From Candidatus Baltobacteraceae bacterium (GTDB taxonomy: Bacteria > Vulcanimicrobiota > Vulcanimicrobiia > Vulcanimicrobiales > Vulcanimicrobiaceae), in contig DATJTX010000031.1 in the NCBI GenBank assembly GCA_035502855.1, forward strand, positions 124,001 to 188,000: a DNA stretch of 64,000 nt, given 5' to 3'. Below the pieces are notes generated by a model, which saw only the letters and a list, made by a program, of their open reading frames with translations, made no database searches and was not told the DNA's origin. Each line of letters begins with the position of its first letter. The stretch's first letter is position 1. The position numbers were made by a program, and so were the translations under genes. This document shows, in pieces, positions 50,480-59,472 of this stretch.

Positions 50480-51478
50480 TCACTGCGCGAAGCGGGGAAT
50501 CCGGACGTTCAGCGAGCGATGAAAGCCGTCGCGCTTGAGCGCGGCGATCTCGAGACCGGACGCATGCACGCGCGCTACGGCGAATGCGGCGAGTTCGGTC
50601 GCGAGCTGCGCCGCGATGCACGCGTGGATGCCGAGGCCGAACGTGCAGCCCGCGGCGGCGAGCAGTACGAGGATCGTCTCACCGCCGGGTATCGCCGTTC
50701 CGTCGATCACCGTGTCGCCGGCCGCAAAGCGCCGCGTATTGTGGACCGGCGGGTCGAGCCGGAGCACCTCGGCGACGAACCGCGCGAGCGTCGTTCGATC
50801 TCGCAACGCCTCCTCACGCACCTCGGGCGAGGCAACGCACAGCTGATATAGCGTGTTGCCGATCAGGCCGGCGGTCGCGTCATAGGTTTGAAACAGCAAT
50901 CCGATTGCATTGGCACGTTCGTTTTCGTCGTGAAAGCGCGATGAGAACACGACGTGCAACGCTTCGACCGAGGCGTCGGCCCGCTGCACGTCATGCAATT
51001 GCGCGTTCGGAGCAATCGCGCGCGCAAGGGCGCGGGCGTGGGCGGCGATTCCTCGCTGCTCTTCGCGCGGAACGCCGAGCATCGAAGCGACGACATGAGT
51101 CGGATATTCGAACATCCACGTGTGCAGGAGATCGGAATCCGTCCGGGGCTCGCCGCCCGCGAGCGCACGCTCCGGCTCTTCGATCATGCGCCTGACGACG
51201 AGCCGCATCGCGTCGTGGCGAGCGCCGTCGTTCATGCGAACCATGCGCGCAAAGACCTCGCCGAGCGCGCTTCCCCGCATGATCGCGGGGATGGGCTCGC
51301 TCACCGGCCGGACGCGAAGCACGTCGTTGCTCAATACGGCGTCGACGACGGCCATGCTCGAGGCGACCCATGTCCGCAGCTCGTCGTCGTAATAAAACGG
51401 CCGTTCTTCAACCAGCCGCGCATAATAGGGATACGGGTTTTCTGCGAGGACCGCGGTGATCGGCGTCAGTCCCTCCAC
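50480..51478 (-). CDS. Short, atypical cytochrome P450
   Basis: 332 residues from GTG 51478 (start uncertain), well below the usual 400. The heme loop TFGLGIHACIA with C287 and the K-helix E237-VL-R240 are present. From R240 to C287 is only 47 residues, against about 67 in P450cam, so most of the meander is missing. In the I helix the usual conserved threonine is alanine (TYDAT, 198-202). It may be a peroxygenase-like or decayed P450. It overlaps the upstream regulator gene by 13 bases, suggesting regulator-enzyme coupling. Confidence 0.8.
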   Translation of the reverse strand: MEGLTPITAVLAENPYPYYARLVEERPFYYDDELRTWVASSMAVVDAVLSNDVLRVRPVSEPIPAIMRGSALGEVFARMVRMNDGARHDAMRLVVRRMIEEPERALAGGEPRTDSDLLHTWMFEYPTHVVASMLGVPREEQRGIAAHARALARAIAPNAQLHDVQRADASVEALHVVFSSRFHDENERANAIGLLFQTYDATAGLIGNTLYQLCVASPEVREEALRDRTTLARFVAEVLRLDPPVHNTRRFAAGDTVIDGTAIPGGETILVLLAAAGCTFGLGIHACIAAQLATELAAFAVARVHASGLEIAALKRDGFHRSLNVRIPRFAQ

Positions 51479-52182
51479 GTCAACCCAAAATGCGCTTCGA
51501 GCGCGTGACGTCCTTCGGGCGTGACGCGCAGCGAACGTTCGGAGGAGCTGCGCGTCACCCACGAATTGCGCAGAAAGAGATCGAAGACCGACGCGCCGAG
51601 GCTTCCGGCCAAGTGCGGCCGGCGCTGCGTCCAGTCCAGACAGGTGCGCGCAAAGCTGCGCCGCTGTGCGCGCGCGCGCTCGACGTCGATGCCGAATTCG
51701 TGCAGCAGCCGCTCTCCGCTCGGGGTGAGTTCGAACGCGCTGCCGCGATTGACGATGGCGCCGCGCTCGATGAAGCGGTGGGTTACGCCGACGCCGAGTT
51801 CGCCGGCCAGATGGTCGTAACACGAGCGCGCGCGCCGCAGGCGTTCGAGCGCAGTGCTCTGCCCGAGGGCAACGATGCGCGCCGGCGGTGCGATCGCCGC
51901 CAGCCCCTCGACCGCGTGGCCGACCTCCGCCGAACCGATCCGAAAGAACCGATTTCGGCCGGCGGGACGGACGGCCAACAGTCCGGCGGCAGCGAGTTTT
52001 TTCAAATGCGCCGTGGCCGCTTGCGGCGACATTCCGGCGCGCAGGGCGAGCTCCGAGGCGGTCAGTTCCCGCCCGTCGAGCAGAGCCATCAGCATCGCGG
52101 CGCGTCCGCGCTCACCGATCAGCGCGGCGATCTCGGCGATGTCGGGGTCGGCAGTCCGTTGCAGGCAGTAGCCGGTCTTCAT
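51466..52182 (-). CDS. ArsR-like winged-helix regulator
   Basis: 238 residues. The N-terminal winged helix (about 20-75: RAAMLMALLDGRELTASELAL, MSPQAATAHLKKLAAAGLL) is ArsR-like. A second segment (about 140-238) repeats a winged-helix-like pattern (FELTPSGERLLHEFGID; LRVTPEGRHALEAHFG). It probably controls the P450 gene that overlaps its 3' end, and perhaps itself. An inverted repeat lies directly before its start codon. Confidence 0.82.
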   Translation of the reverse strand: MKTGYCLQRTADPDIAEIAALIGERGRAAMLMALLDGRELTASELALRAGMSPQAATAHLKKLAAAGLLAVRPAGRNRFFRIGSAEVGHAVEGLAAIAPPARIVALGQSTALERLRRARSCYDHLAGELGVGVTHRFIERGAIVNRGSAFELTPSGERLLHEFGIDVERARAQRRSFARTCLDWTQRRPHLAGSLGASVFDLFLRNSWVTRSSSERSLRVTPEGRHALEAHFGLTWRD

Positions 52183-52184
52183 GC

Positions 52185-52202
52185 CTTCAAGATAGCGTGA
52201 AG
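52185..52202 (-). promoter_or_regulatory. Inverted repeat before the ArsR-like gene
   Basis: CTTCA (52185-52189) and TGAAG (52198-52202) separated by 8 bases lie 3 bases upstream of the regulator ATG at 52182. Placement suits an autoregulatory operator. Arms are short, so chance is possible. Confidence 0.3.
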
Positions 52203-52227
52203 ACGGTTCAATGTGACGTGAAGTGAA

Positions 52228-53052
52228 CTAGGCCAGCGCGCCGAGGCGGAAGGTGGCGACGAACGCTTTGAAGATCGTGTGGATGTCGTCGTCGACGAAA
52301 CGGACTTCGCGCGAGCCGCTGCGCTCGAAGCCGGGGATGATCGCAACGTAGTCGGCTTGCTCCGTCTTGGCGAGCGTCACGCGCATCTCGATGGGTGAGG
52401 CAAGGACGAACGGCTTCGCCTTCCCGGCGTTGGCGAGTGCGTACGCGGCGCCGTCGGCGATCGCGCGCTGCGCGGCGGCCGGCGAGAGCGAATCGGCGCT
52501 GAACGTGCCGATCGATTCCTTGACGATCACGCCGTGCACCCACGGCATCTGCGCCTGCACGCCTTCGACCGTCGTACGGTCGCCGGTGATCATCAGCAGC
52601 GGCACGCTCTCCGCGCCGAGCAGTGCGGCATTGATCGTCGCTTCGCTGCAGCGCACGCCGTTCAGCCGCAATTCGTAGATCACCGCGGGGGTATACGTAT
52701 GGCAGAGCACCGCGTCGGCCTCGCCGATTCCGCCGTGGTAGCCGACGAAGAACGCCCCGCCGAACCCCGAATTCGCGTCTTGCACCATCGAATACGGTTT
52801 GCGATTGCCGAAGATCACGCGAACGTCGTCCGGCAAGTCGTCGAAGAGCAGATTGCGCATCGGGCCGTGCGAATCGTTGACCAGGACCTCGCCGGCGCCC
52901 GCCCGGCGCGCGCCCTCGATCGCGGCGGCGACTTCGAGGGTGTAGTAGCGGCGGTAGAGCGCGTACTCGGGATGCGGCGTGCGCGCGTCGACTTGCTGCC
53001 AGGCGCAGACGCCGGCGACGCCTTCCATGTCGGTCGAGAGATAGAGCTTCAT
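52228..53052 (-). CDS. M55 family D-aminopeptidase (DppA-like), copy 2
   Basis: 274 residues from ATG 53052, overlapping the first copy by 4 bases. Metal-binding and family motifs STDMEGVAGV, NDSHGPMRN, VGYHGGIG and SEATINAALLG match zinc D-aminopeptidases of the DppA family, which release D-amino acids from small peptides, often from cell-wall turnover. Related to the gene just upstream by tandem duplication. Confidence 0.92.
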   Translation of the reverse strand: MKLYLSTDMEGVAGVCAWQQVDARTPHPEYALYRRYYTLEVAAAIEGARRAGAGEVLVNDSHGPMRNLLFDDLPDDVRVIFGNRKPYSMVQDANSGFGGAFFVGYHGGIGEADAVLCHTYTPAVIYELRLNGVRCSEATINAALLGAESVPLLMITGDRTTVEGVQAQMPWVHGVIVKESIGTFSADSLSPAAAQRAIADGAAYALANAGKAKPFVLASPIEMRVTLAKTEQADYVAIIPGFERSGSREVRFVDDDIHTIFKAFVATFRLGALA

Positions 53053-53882
53053 GCCGGCTGATTCGCCGCGCTGCCGATGCGCATCGCGGCTAAAAACGCG
53101 CGAAAGACGGTGAGATAGTCGTCGTGCCGAAAGCGGATCGCCCGCGCGCCGATGCGCTCGATGCGCGGGAGCAGTTCCATGAAATCGGCTTGCTCGACCT
53201 TGAGGGTCTCGATGACGAGTTCGATCGGCGGATCGAAGGTGAACGGCTTGGCGTGCGGCAGCCCGGCAAGCGCTTCGCGCGCACCGTCCCGTATCGCCGC
53301 GCACGCTGCCGCCGGCGTGAGTGAATTGGCGCTGTAGTAGCCGATGGCGTCCTTCACCGCGACGCCGGTGATCCACGGCAGCGCGGCCCTGACCGACTCG
53401 ATCGTTGCGCGATCGCCGGTCACCAGAACGACCGGTGTGTCGTAGAGACCCAGGATTGCCGCGTTGAGCAGCGCTTCGGTGCACGGCATTCCGTTGACGC
53501 GCACGTCGTAGAGCGTGGCGTCGCTGTAGGTGTGCGCGAGCACGGCGTTGGCCTCGCCGATCCGGGCGTGGTACCCGGTGAAGAAGGCGGCGTCGAATCG
53601 CTGCTCGGCCCCTTGCGCCATCGAGAACGGCTTGCGCGCACCGGAGATCACGCGCACGTCGGGCGGAAGCTCGTCCCAGAGCAGGTTGCGCATGTCCCAG
53701 TGCGAGTCGTTGATCAAGAACTCGCGCGCGCCGGTCTCGCGCGCGCCGTCGATCGCGGCGTGCACTTCGCGCGTCATGTAGCGGCGATAGATGGGATACT
53801 CGTGCGCGTTCGACGGATCGACCTGCGCCCACGAGCAGACGCCGGCGGTTCCTTCCATGTCGGCGCTGACGTAGATTCTCAC
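53049..53882 (-). CDS. M55 family D-aminopeptidase (DppA-like), copy 1
   Basis: 277 residues from GTG 53882 (GTGA overlap with the TPR gene). Same motif order as its neighbour: SADMEGTAGV, NDSHWDMRN, TGYHARIGEA, CTEALLNAAIL. Both copies keep the metal-ligand motifs, so both may be active, perhaps on different peptides or as a hetero-oligomer. No dpp transport genes are adjacent. Confidence 0.92.
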   Translation of the reverse strand: MRIYVSADMEGTAGVCSWAQVDPSNAHEYPIYRRYMTREVHAAIDGARETGAREFLINDSHWDMRNLLWDELPPDVRVISGARKPFSMAQGAEQRFDAAFFTGYHARIGEANAVLAHTYSDATLYDVRVNGMPCTEALLNAAILGLYDTPVVLVTGDRATIESVRAALPWITGVAVKDAIGYYSANSLTPAAACAAIRDGAREALAGLPHAKPFTFDPPIELVIETLKVEQADFMELLPRIERIGARAIRFRHDDYLTVFRAFLAAMRIGSAANQPA

Positions 53883-54301
53883 GGTTGCGTTTCGCGCAGG
53901 CTCTCCTGCGCTTCGGCTAGTCCCGTTTGTGCCGCGACGTTCTTCGGGTTGACCGCGAGCGCGCGCCGGTAGAGTGGAATCGCCTGGGCGAATTTTCCCG
54001 CTGCCAGGTACTCGTCGGCGAGTTGCGTGATCGCGACGTCGTCGCGGGGATGCGTCGCGATCCGCGCGCGCAGCGTCGCGAGCTGCTCCATCACGGCGGG
54101 CGGCGGGCCGCCGCCTTGCACGTTGTCCGCTGAACCTTGTACGACCGACGCGGCGTTGCCGCTCTTGCCGAAAACCGAACCGGTCACGCCGAAGCCGAGG
54201 GCGACCAAATAGCCCATGAGGCCCAGGAAGAGGACCGCGATCACCACGACGATGGGGAGGTAGATGCGCGGAGGAAGCCCGCGCCGGCCTTGATCTGACA
54301 C
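53879..54301 (-). CDS. Membrane-anchored TPR protein
   Basis: 140 residues from GTG 54301. One N-terminal membrane helix (IYLPIVVVIAVLFLGLMGYLVALG, about 13-36), a short G/S/P linker, and about 60 residues of TPR type (LADEYLAAGKFAQAIPLYRRALAVNPKNV). Likely an adaptor for other envelope proteins. First gene of the operon with the two aminopeptidases. Confidence 0.8.
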   Translation of the reverse strand: MSDQGRRGLPPRIYLPIVVVIAVLFLGLMGYLVALGFGVTGSVFGKSGNAASVVQGSADNVQGGGPPPAVMEQLATLRARIATHPRDDVAITQLADEYLAAGKFAQAIPLYRRALAVNPKNVAAQTGLAEAQESLRETQP

Positions 54302-54338
54302 GAAGATTCGTTTGGACGCAGGGCGAAGCGATTCATTT

Positions 54339-54887
54339 GTGACCCCGAGTGAAGCCGATCTCCAACTCCTCTTTGCTCGTCTGAACTACGAGCATTTCAA
54401 CGGCGAGATCCCGGACTGCCGCATCCGCTACAACGCGCGTTTCTCGAATTCGGCTGGGCGGATTACCTATTCCGGCCATCCGCTGCTGATCGAACTCTCG
54501 CCCAAACACTTTCGCAAGTATCCGCAAGCGCTGGAAGAAACGTTGCTCCACGAGATGGTCCACGCGTGGTGCTACGCACGCTGGCGCGATACCGGTCACG
54601 GCGCGCGTTTCAAGAAGAAGATGCGCGAGTGCGGGCTCACCTCGATCTACCATGACCTCGGCAACGTGCGCCCGCTCAACGAGTCGAGTAAACGCTACAT
54701 CCTGCGCTGCGAGCAGTGCGCCTTCGAAGTGCTGCGGCGCAAGCGCCCGGGAAAACCGGCGAGTTGCCCCCGCTGCGACAAACGCCGGTTCAATCCAAAA
54801 TTTCCGCTCACGATTTACGAGATCACCGGCATGGAGGCAATCGGCTCGACGCTCGACGCGGCAAAAGCTGCGCGGCGCGGCTGGTAG
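54339..54887 (+). CDS. SprT-like zinc metalloprotease-domain protein
   Basis: 182 residues from GTG 54339; a TTG at 54312 would add 9. The SprT-like domain shows the HEMVHAWC zinc motif (HExxH), and a C-terminal zinc ribbon has CEQC and CPRC. Relatives include SprT and eukaryotic SPRTN, which degrades DNA-protein crosslinks; the bacterial role is poorly known. Convergent with the TetR gene, 3 bases apart. Confidence 0.88.
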   Translation: MTPSEADLQLLFARLNYEHFNGEIPDCRIRYNARFSNSAGRITYSGHPLLIELSPKHFRKYPQALEETLLHEMVHAWCYARWRDTGHGARFKKKMRECGLTSIYHDLGNVRPLNESSKRYILRCEQCAFEVLRRKRPGKPASCPRCDKRRFNPKFPLTIYEITGMEAIGSTLDAAKAARRGW

Positions 54888-54890
54888 CGC

Positions 54891-55508
54891 TTACATCAGC
54901 GCGAGCGATTCCTCTTTCCACGAGGGTTCGCACAGTACCGACTCTACCACGCGTTCGAGGCGTTCGGACATCGCCTCTTCGCGGGTTCCGGGAAAGCCGA
55001 GATGATCGTAAAAGATAACCGCCGTGAAGATGGCGCCGAAGAAAATACGGACGCGCAGGAATGCGACTTCGAATGATAAGCCGGTCTGTTTGGAGAGCGC
55101 CTGCGCGAGCGTCTTGTGCCCGGCGGTGAGGAAGTGCGGCAGCGAATCGCGATAGGGCTCGATCAGCTCCGGGCACATCATCCACGTCATGAAAAATCCG
55201 CGCTTCTTGTCGAGCATGGCGACCAGCGCCTCGCCAACGTGGCGTAAGAGCTCATGCGGGTCATCGATCGTCGCCGAGTCCGCGCGCAAGATCGCAACGA
55301 ACGCATCGATCTCGTCGATCGCCTGTTCGACGAACGCCGCGATGATCGACTCTTTGGTAGGGAAATATTTTTGCAGGAGCGAGGCCGTCATGCCGGACGC
55401 GCGCGCGATCATCCGCAGGGACGTACCGTAATAGCCGCGATGCTCGAAGAGTTCAGAGCAGGCCGCAAGGATTACGCTGCGACGGGAGGGAGCCAAAGGC
55501 TCGTGCAT
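54891..55508 (-). CDS. TetR-family regulator
   Basis: 205 residues. Helix-turn-helix in about 10-55 (SVILAACSELFEHRGYYGTSLRMIARASGM, LLQKYFPTKESIIAAF). The C-terminal ligand domain is helical and of unknown specificity. No obvious target gene adjoins it: the toxin-antitoxin pair starts 128 bases away on the other strand and has its own operator. Confidence 0.88.
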   Translation of the reverse strand: MHEPLAPSRRSVILAACSELFEHRGYYGTSLRMIARASGMTASLLQKYFPTKESIIAAFVEQAIDEIDAFVAILRADSATIDDPHELLRHVGEALVAMLDKKRGFFMTWMMCPELIEPYRDSLPHFLTAGHKTLAQALSKQTGLSFEVAFLRVRIFFGAIFTAVIFYDHLGFPGTREEAMSERLERVVESVLCEPSWKEESLALM

Positions 55509-55593
55509 CTGTTCCAGTGTGCGGTCGAACCCCGTGCGCGGAGAGTACGACGATTATACATCGGTGCGGAGCCGGGCATGAGAGGCCGGCCTG

Positions 55594-55630
55594 CATACAC
55601 CTTGCCAACTTGATGTATATGGTGTATGTT
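55594..55630 (+). promoter_or_regulatory. Autoregulated promoter of the toxin-antitoxin pair
   Basis: TTGCCA (55602-55607) and TATGTT (55625-55630) are 17 bases apart. Perfect 8-bp inverted repeats CATACACC (55594-55601) and GGTGTATG (55621-55628) flank or overlap the boxes, a good site for a ribbon-helix-helix antitoxin. The predicted start coincides with the ATG at 55637, so the mRNA may be leaderless. Confidence 0.55.
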
Positions 55631-55636
55631 TGCCGT

Positions 55637-55894
55637 ATGAGACGGACGCAAATCTACCTCGACGAGGACCAGAAGAAGGCGCTGCGGACGCTAGCCGCCG
55701 ACCGGGATTCTTCCGTTTCCGACCTCGTTCGCGAGGCGATCGATCGACTGCTGCGCGAGGAGTTCGCGCGTGGCGATTGGGCTGCCCGGCTGGGGGAGTG
55801 GCAGCAGCGAGTTCATCAGCGGCTGGGCGATGTTCCGGAGAGCCGTGTTGATGATGCGCTCCGCAGCGTTCGTAGAGGCGGGAAGGCCCATTAG
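55637..55894 (+). CDS. Ribbon-helix-helix antitoxin
   Basis: 85 residues from ATG 55637. The N-terminal MRRTQIYLDEDQKKALRTLAADR, SVSDLVREAIDRLL is a ribbon-helix-helix DNA-binding domain. The C-terminal half is charged and helical and would wrap the toxin. The toxin gene begins 2 bases after the stop. There is no visible ribosome site, in keeping with a leaderless start. Confidence 0.85.
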   Translation: MRRTQIYLDEDQKKALRTLAADRDSSVSDLVREAIDRLLREEFARGDWAARLGEWQQRVHQRLGDVPESRVDDALRSVRRGGKAH

Positions 55895-55896
55895 CA

Positions 55897-56523
55897 ATGA
55901 TCCGTCTTAGGGTTGTGCTCGACGCAAACGTGCTCGCTCCCGGACTCGTAAGCCGGCGCTCGTCTTCTGCCGAGATAGTACGACTTTGGCGCCTCGGATT
56001 ATTCGAGGTGCTGGTGACGGGAAAGCTGATCGGTGAAACTGCCGAGACGCTCAAGGCGCTCGGTCTCCAAGATTACGAGGTCGTAGAGCTGGTCGAAATC
56101 ATTGCCTCTAACCCCGACGCGATTGTCTTTCTGAAACATCAGGTTTTCGGATGCGTTGACCCCGCAGACGATTATCTCTTCGAAACGGCGATCGTGGGGC
56201 AGGCATCGATTATCGTGTCCCGTGACATGGACTTGCAAGCGTTACCAAAGCCGCTCCAACACCAGCTGAATCTTCATCACGTACGCGTCATGACCGACCT
56301 GGAGTTCCTGGCCTACCTCCGCCGCCATATCTTTTCACCCCTTGCTTTCGATCCACGGTTCGTCAGCTTCGATGACCTCCAGGGCCCCCTGAAGGAGGTA
56401 TCTTGTGTCGTGTGCCGCCACGGATTCCATTGGGACTTTCCGTGTGGGCAGACCTATGCGGATGAAAGCGGAGCGCCGTGGCTCTGCGAGTGCCCGCTCA
56501 AGGCTGGTCTTCAGCCGGCATAG
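55897..56523 (+). CDS. PIN-domain toxin with C-terminal Cys/His-rich extension
   Basis: 208 residues. About 1-140 is a PIN_3-type ribonuclease domain (VVLDANVLAPGLVSRRSSSAEIVRLW, and the acidic DPADDYLFETAIVG). It probably cleaves RNA when free of its antitoxin. The last about 60 residues form an unusual tail with CVVC, two His (HGFH), and CxC near the end, resembling a zinc-binding module. Typical PIN_3 toxins end near 140-150. Context: directly after the antitoxin, in slightly less GC-rich DNA. Confidence 0.85.
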   Translation: MIRLRVVLDANVLAPGLVSRRSSSAEIVRLWRLGLFEVLVTGKLIGETAETLKALGLQDYEVVELVEIIASNPDAIVFLKHQVFGCVDPADDYLFETAIVGQASIIVSRDMDLQALPKPLQHQLNLHHVRVMTDLEFLAYLRRHIFSPLAFDPRFVSFDDLQGPLKEVSCVVCRHGFHWDFPCGQTYADESGAPWLCECPLKAGLQPA

Positions 56524-56595
56524 GTTCGCCTCGTTCTGAACTTGCGACCTAGGTCAGGGCAGAGATGGGCTTCGCTCGTCGAAGATAGATAGGCC

Positions 56596-58029
56596 ATGAC
56601 GACTGTAAGCAGCACCGCCAACGGGGCAGTCAAAACGCGCGTCGAGTCGGACTCGATGGGCAAGATCGAGGTTCCCGCGGACAAGTACTACGGCGCGCAA
56701 TCGGCGCGTTCGCTCATCCATTTCGACATCGGTGAAGGCAGCTGGCCGAAGGACCGCATGCCCAAGCAAGTGATCGTTGCGATGGCGCAGCTCAAGAAGG
56801 CAGCGGCGCTGGTCAACCACGATCTCGGCAAGCTCGACGACGAGAAGACCAAATTGATCGTGCAGGCCGCCGACGAAGTGATCGCCGGCAAACTCGATGC
56901 CCACTTCCCGCTGCGCATTTGGCAGACCGGCTCGGGCACGCAGACCAACATGAACGTGAACGAGGTCATTTCAAACCGCGCGATCGAGATCGCGGGCGGT
57001 GAGATGGGTTCGAAAAAGCCGATTCATCCGAACGATCACGTCAACATGTCGCAGTCGTCGAACGACACGTTCCCGACCGCGATGCACATGGCGGCCGCGG
57101 AAGCCGTCGTCAACATGCTGCCCGCCGTGCAGAAGCTCCGCGACGCGCTCGACGTCAAAGCCAAGCAGTGGAAAGGCATCGTCAAGGTCGGCCGCACTCA
57201 TCTCCAAGATGCGACGCCGCTCACGCTCGGTCAAGAGTTTTCAGGCTACGTGACGCAGTTGGACCGCGCAATGGTCGCGATCAAAGAATCGCTCAACCAT
57301 CTCTACGATCTTGCGATCGGCGGAACGGCAGTCGGCACCGGGCTCAACGCACACCCCGAATTCGCCGAGCGCATGGCCAAGAAACTGAGTGAGCTGACGG
57401 GGCTGCCGTTCCGCTCGCATCCCAACAAGTTCACCGCGCTCGCTTCGCACGACGACTTCGTCTTCGCCTCGGGTGCGCTCAAGACGCTCGGTGCGGCGTT
57501 GATGAAGATCGCCAACGATGTTCGCTGGCTAGCATCGGGCCCGCGCGCCGGAATCGGGGAGCTGATTCTGCCGGAGAACGAGCCGGGCAGCTCGATCATG
57601 CCGGGCAAGGTGAATCCGACGCAATCCGAAGCGATGACGATGGTCGTGGCGCAGGTCTTCGGCAATGACGTGGCGATCAGCTTCGGCGCCTCGCAGGGAA
57701 ACTTCGAACTGAACGTCTTCAACCCGGTGATGATCTCGAACTTCCTGCACAGCAGCAATCTTCTGCGCGATACGTGTACGATGTTCCGCGAACACGCGGT
57801 CGAGGGACTGCAAGCCAACGAGCCGGTGATCGCCAAGTACTTGGCGCAGTCGCTGATGACCGTTACCGCACTCGCGCCGAAGATCGGCTACGACAAAGCG
57901 GCGGAGATCGCCAAGAAGGCGCACCACGAAGGGACGACGCTCAAAGACGCAGCGCTTGCGCTCGGCCACGTGAGCGCGCAAGACTTCGATACGTATGTGG
58001 TCCCCAAAGACATGACCTATCCGAAGTAG
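56596..58029 (+). CDS. fumC: Class II fumarate hydratase
   Basis: 477 residues of the aspartase/fumarase family. [31 protein letters not shown] and the signature [16 protein letters not shown] identify FumC, the oxygen-stable fumarase of the TCA cycle. Slightly long for the family (usually about 465). It stands alone, preceded by 72 bases without a clear promoter and followed by convergent PilZ genes 2 bases away. Confidence 0.95.
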   Translation: MTTVSSTANGAVKTRVESDSMGKIEVPADKYYGAQSARSLIHFDIGEGSWPKDRMPKQVIVAMAQLKKAAALVNHDLGKLDDEKTKLIVQAADEVIAGKLDAHFPLRIWQTGSGTQTNMNVNEVISNRAIEIAGGEMGSKKPIHPNDHVNMSQSSNDTFPTAMHMAAAEAVVNMLPAVQKLRDALDVKAKQWKGIVKVGRTHLQDATPLTLGQEFSGYVTQLDRAMVAIKESLNHLYDLAIGGTAVGTGLNAHPEFAERMAKKLSELTGLPFRSHPNKFTALASHDDFVFASGALKTLGAALMKIANDVRWLASGPRAGIGELILPENEPGSSIMPGKVNPTQSEAMTMVVAQVFGNDVAISFGASQGNFELNVFNPVMISNFLHSSNLLRDTCTMFREHAVEGLQANEPVIAKYLAQSLMTVTALAPKIGYDKAAEIAKKAHHEGTTLKDAALALGHVSAQDFDTYVVPKDMTYPK

Positions 58030-58031
58030 GC

Positions 58032-58697
58032 CTATTTATTGGTTAGATGAGCGTCAACGTAGCGCGCGAGTGCATCGCGCGCTGCGTTGCTTATGTCGTA
58101 GAACGCGAGGTTGTAGCTCGTGGTGTCCGCTTGATGCGCGACGATTCGGCCGTGGAGGCGGGTCATCTCTTGCCCGAGCGGGAGGCGAAGCTCGAGCGCC
58201 GCGCCGACGGCCAGCCTCTCGTGCGAATTCATGAGCAGTCCGCCGGTCGAGAGGTTCGTTGCCCGCGCCACCCCTTCGCTTCCGGCCTGCGCGTAATGGA
58301 ACGCGAAATCGACCGGAACGCGTACGCTGGAACGCGTCAGCCCGTTTCCGGTGTGCACCTCGGGCGCATGCGGCTGCGAGCGCGCCCGTGCGATTCCGAC
58401 GGCACGGGCGATCGCGTACGCTTCCCGCACCGTCGATTCCAGAACGACGACGTAGGCCAAACGCGAACCGTTCCGTGTCGCCGACGCGATCGTGCCGCGG
58501 AGCGGGATCGGCGCGGAGCCGTGGAGGACGACGCTGAATTCCACGTCCGCTCCGCTGGCAAAAAAATTTACCGATCGCATCCGGCACTCGGCTGCGCTGA
58601 TCTCTTCGATGATCGCCATCACCGGCGCTTTACCGCCGGAACTGACCATCGTCGGGGCCTCCAAAGAGACGAGCGATGCGGGGTGCTCACCGGCCAT
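58032..58697 (-). CDS. PilZ-domain protein, copy 2
   Basis: 221 residues. An N-terminal beta-rich domain (about 1-105) is followed by a PilZ domain with the c-di-GMP motifs RSSVRVPVDF (RxxxR) and NLSTGGLLMN (N-x-S-x-x-G). It should bind c-di-GMP and respond in motility, adhesion or export; partner unknown. Very similar in layout to the gene immediately upstream, 24 bases apart. Confidence 0.88.
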   Translation of the reverse strand: MAGEHPASLVSLEAPTMVSSGGKAPVMAIIEEISAAECRMRSVNFFASGADVEFSVVLHGSAPIPLRGTIASATRNGSRLAYVVVLESTVREAYAIARAVGIARARSQPHAPEVHTGNGLTRSSVRVPVDFAFHYAQAGSEGVARATNLSTGGLLMNSHERLAVGAALELRLPLGQEMTRLHGRIVAHQADTTSYNLAFYDISNAARDALARYVDAHLTNK

Positions 58698-58721
58698 GCG
58701 CGATGCGATATCCGAAAAGAG

Positions 58722-59390
58722 CTACGTGACGAGACGTGAGTCGATGTAGCGCTCGATGCGTTCGCGCGCTTCATGCGTCACGTCGTAGAAGGCGATGTTG
58801 TAATTCGGGCTGGCTGCTTGATGCGCGACGACTCGTCCGTGCACGGCTACCGGCTCGTTGCCAATCGGAAGCCGCAGCTCGAGAGACGCGCCAACGGGGA
58901 ACGTGTGGTTCGAGTTCATCAAGAGGCCGCCGCTCGAGAGGTCCGTTGCCCGCACGGCGTAGTCCGCCGCAGCGTGCGTGCAGCGAACCTCGAAATCGAC
59001 CGGGATGCGAACGCTCGTGCGGGTCAATCCATTGGTGCTCGGCACGTCCGGCACGCTGACCGGCGCCGGACCACGCGATCGAGCGGCGGCAACCGCGCGC
59101 AAGATCGCCTCGCCTTGCTCGGTCGTCGTGTCGAGCCCTACGACGTACGCGTAACGCGCGCCGTTCTGTTTGTGCGAAGCGATTACGCCCACCAGTGGAA
59201 TCGGCTGCGATCCGGATAGCACCGCGTTGAACTCGATCCGTGCTCCGAAATCGAAAAGCTTGACCGAACGCATCCGGCACTCGGAGGCGCTCAAGTGTTC
59301 GATGATTGCCATAACAGCCGGTGCGCCGCCGATAGTAACCATCGTCGGTGCTTCCAGCGACGCCAAGCCCGCAGCCTGATCGTTGGACAT
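58722..59390 (-). CDS. PilZ-domain protein, copy 1
   Basis: 222 residues with the same plan as its neighbour. SLEAPTMV and SECRMRSVKLF occur in the N-terminal domain. The PilZ motifs are RTSVRIPVDF and DLSSGGLLMN, the latter in the more common D-x-S-x-x-G form. A tandem duplication is evident. It faces the amidase gene with 82 bases between. Confidence 0.88.
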   Translation of the reverse strand: MSNDQAAGLASLEAPTMVTIGGAPAVMAIIEHLSASECRMRSVKLFDFGARIEFNAVLSGSQPIPLVGVIASHKQNGARYAYVVGLDTTTEQGEAILRAVAAARSRGPAPVSVPDVPSTNGLTRTSVRIPVDFEVRCTHAAADYAVRATDLSSGGLLMNSNHTFPVGASLELRLPIGNEPVAVHGRVVAHQAASPNYNIAFYDVTHEARERIERYIDSRLVT

Positions 59391-59472
59391 TCCCTATCTC
59401 TTCGGCTGCTTGCCGGGCGTTCCTTAGCGCAATGCGGCAGGGAAGCGTCAGGACGCGTGGCAAGAGCCGCTG

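Noticed and set aside
54312-54338. TTG at 54312 as the SprT-like start
   Set aside because: Possible, but it leaves only 10 bases to the divergent GTG start at 54301. The GTG at 54339 begins just before the conserved domain and is preferred.
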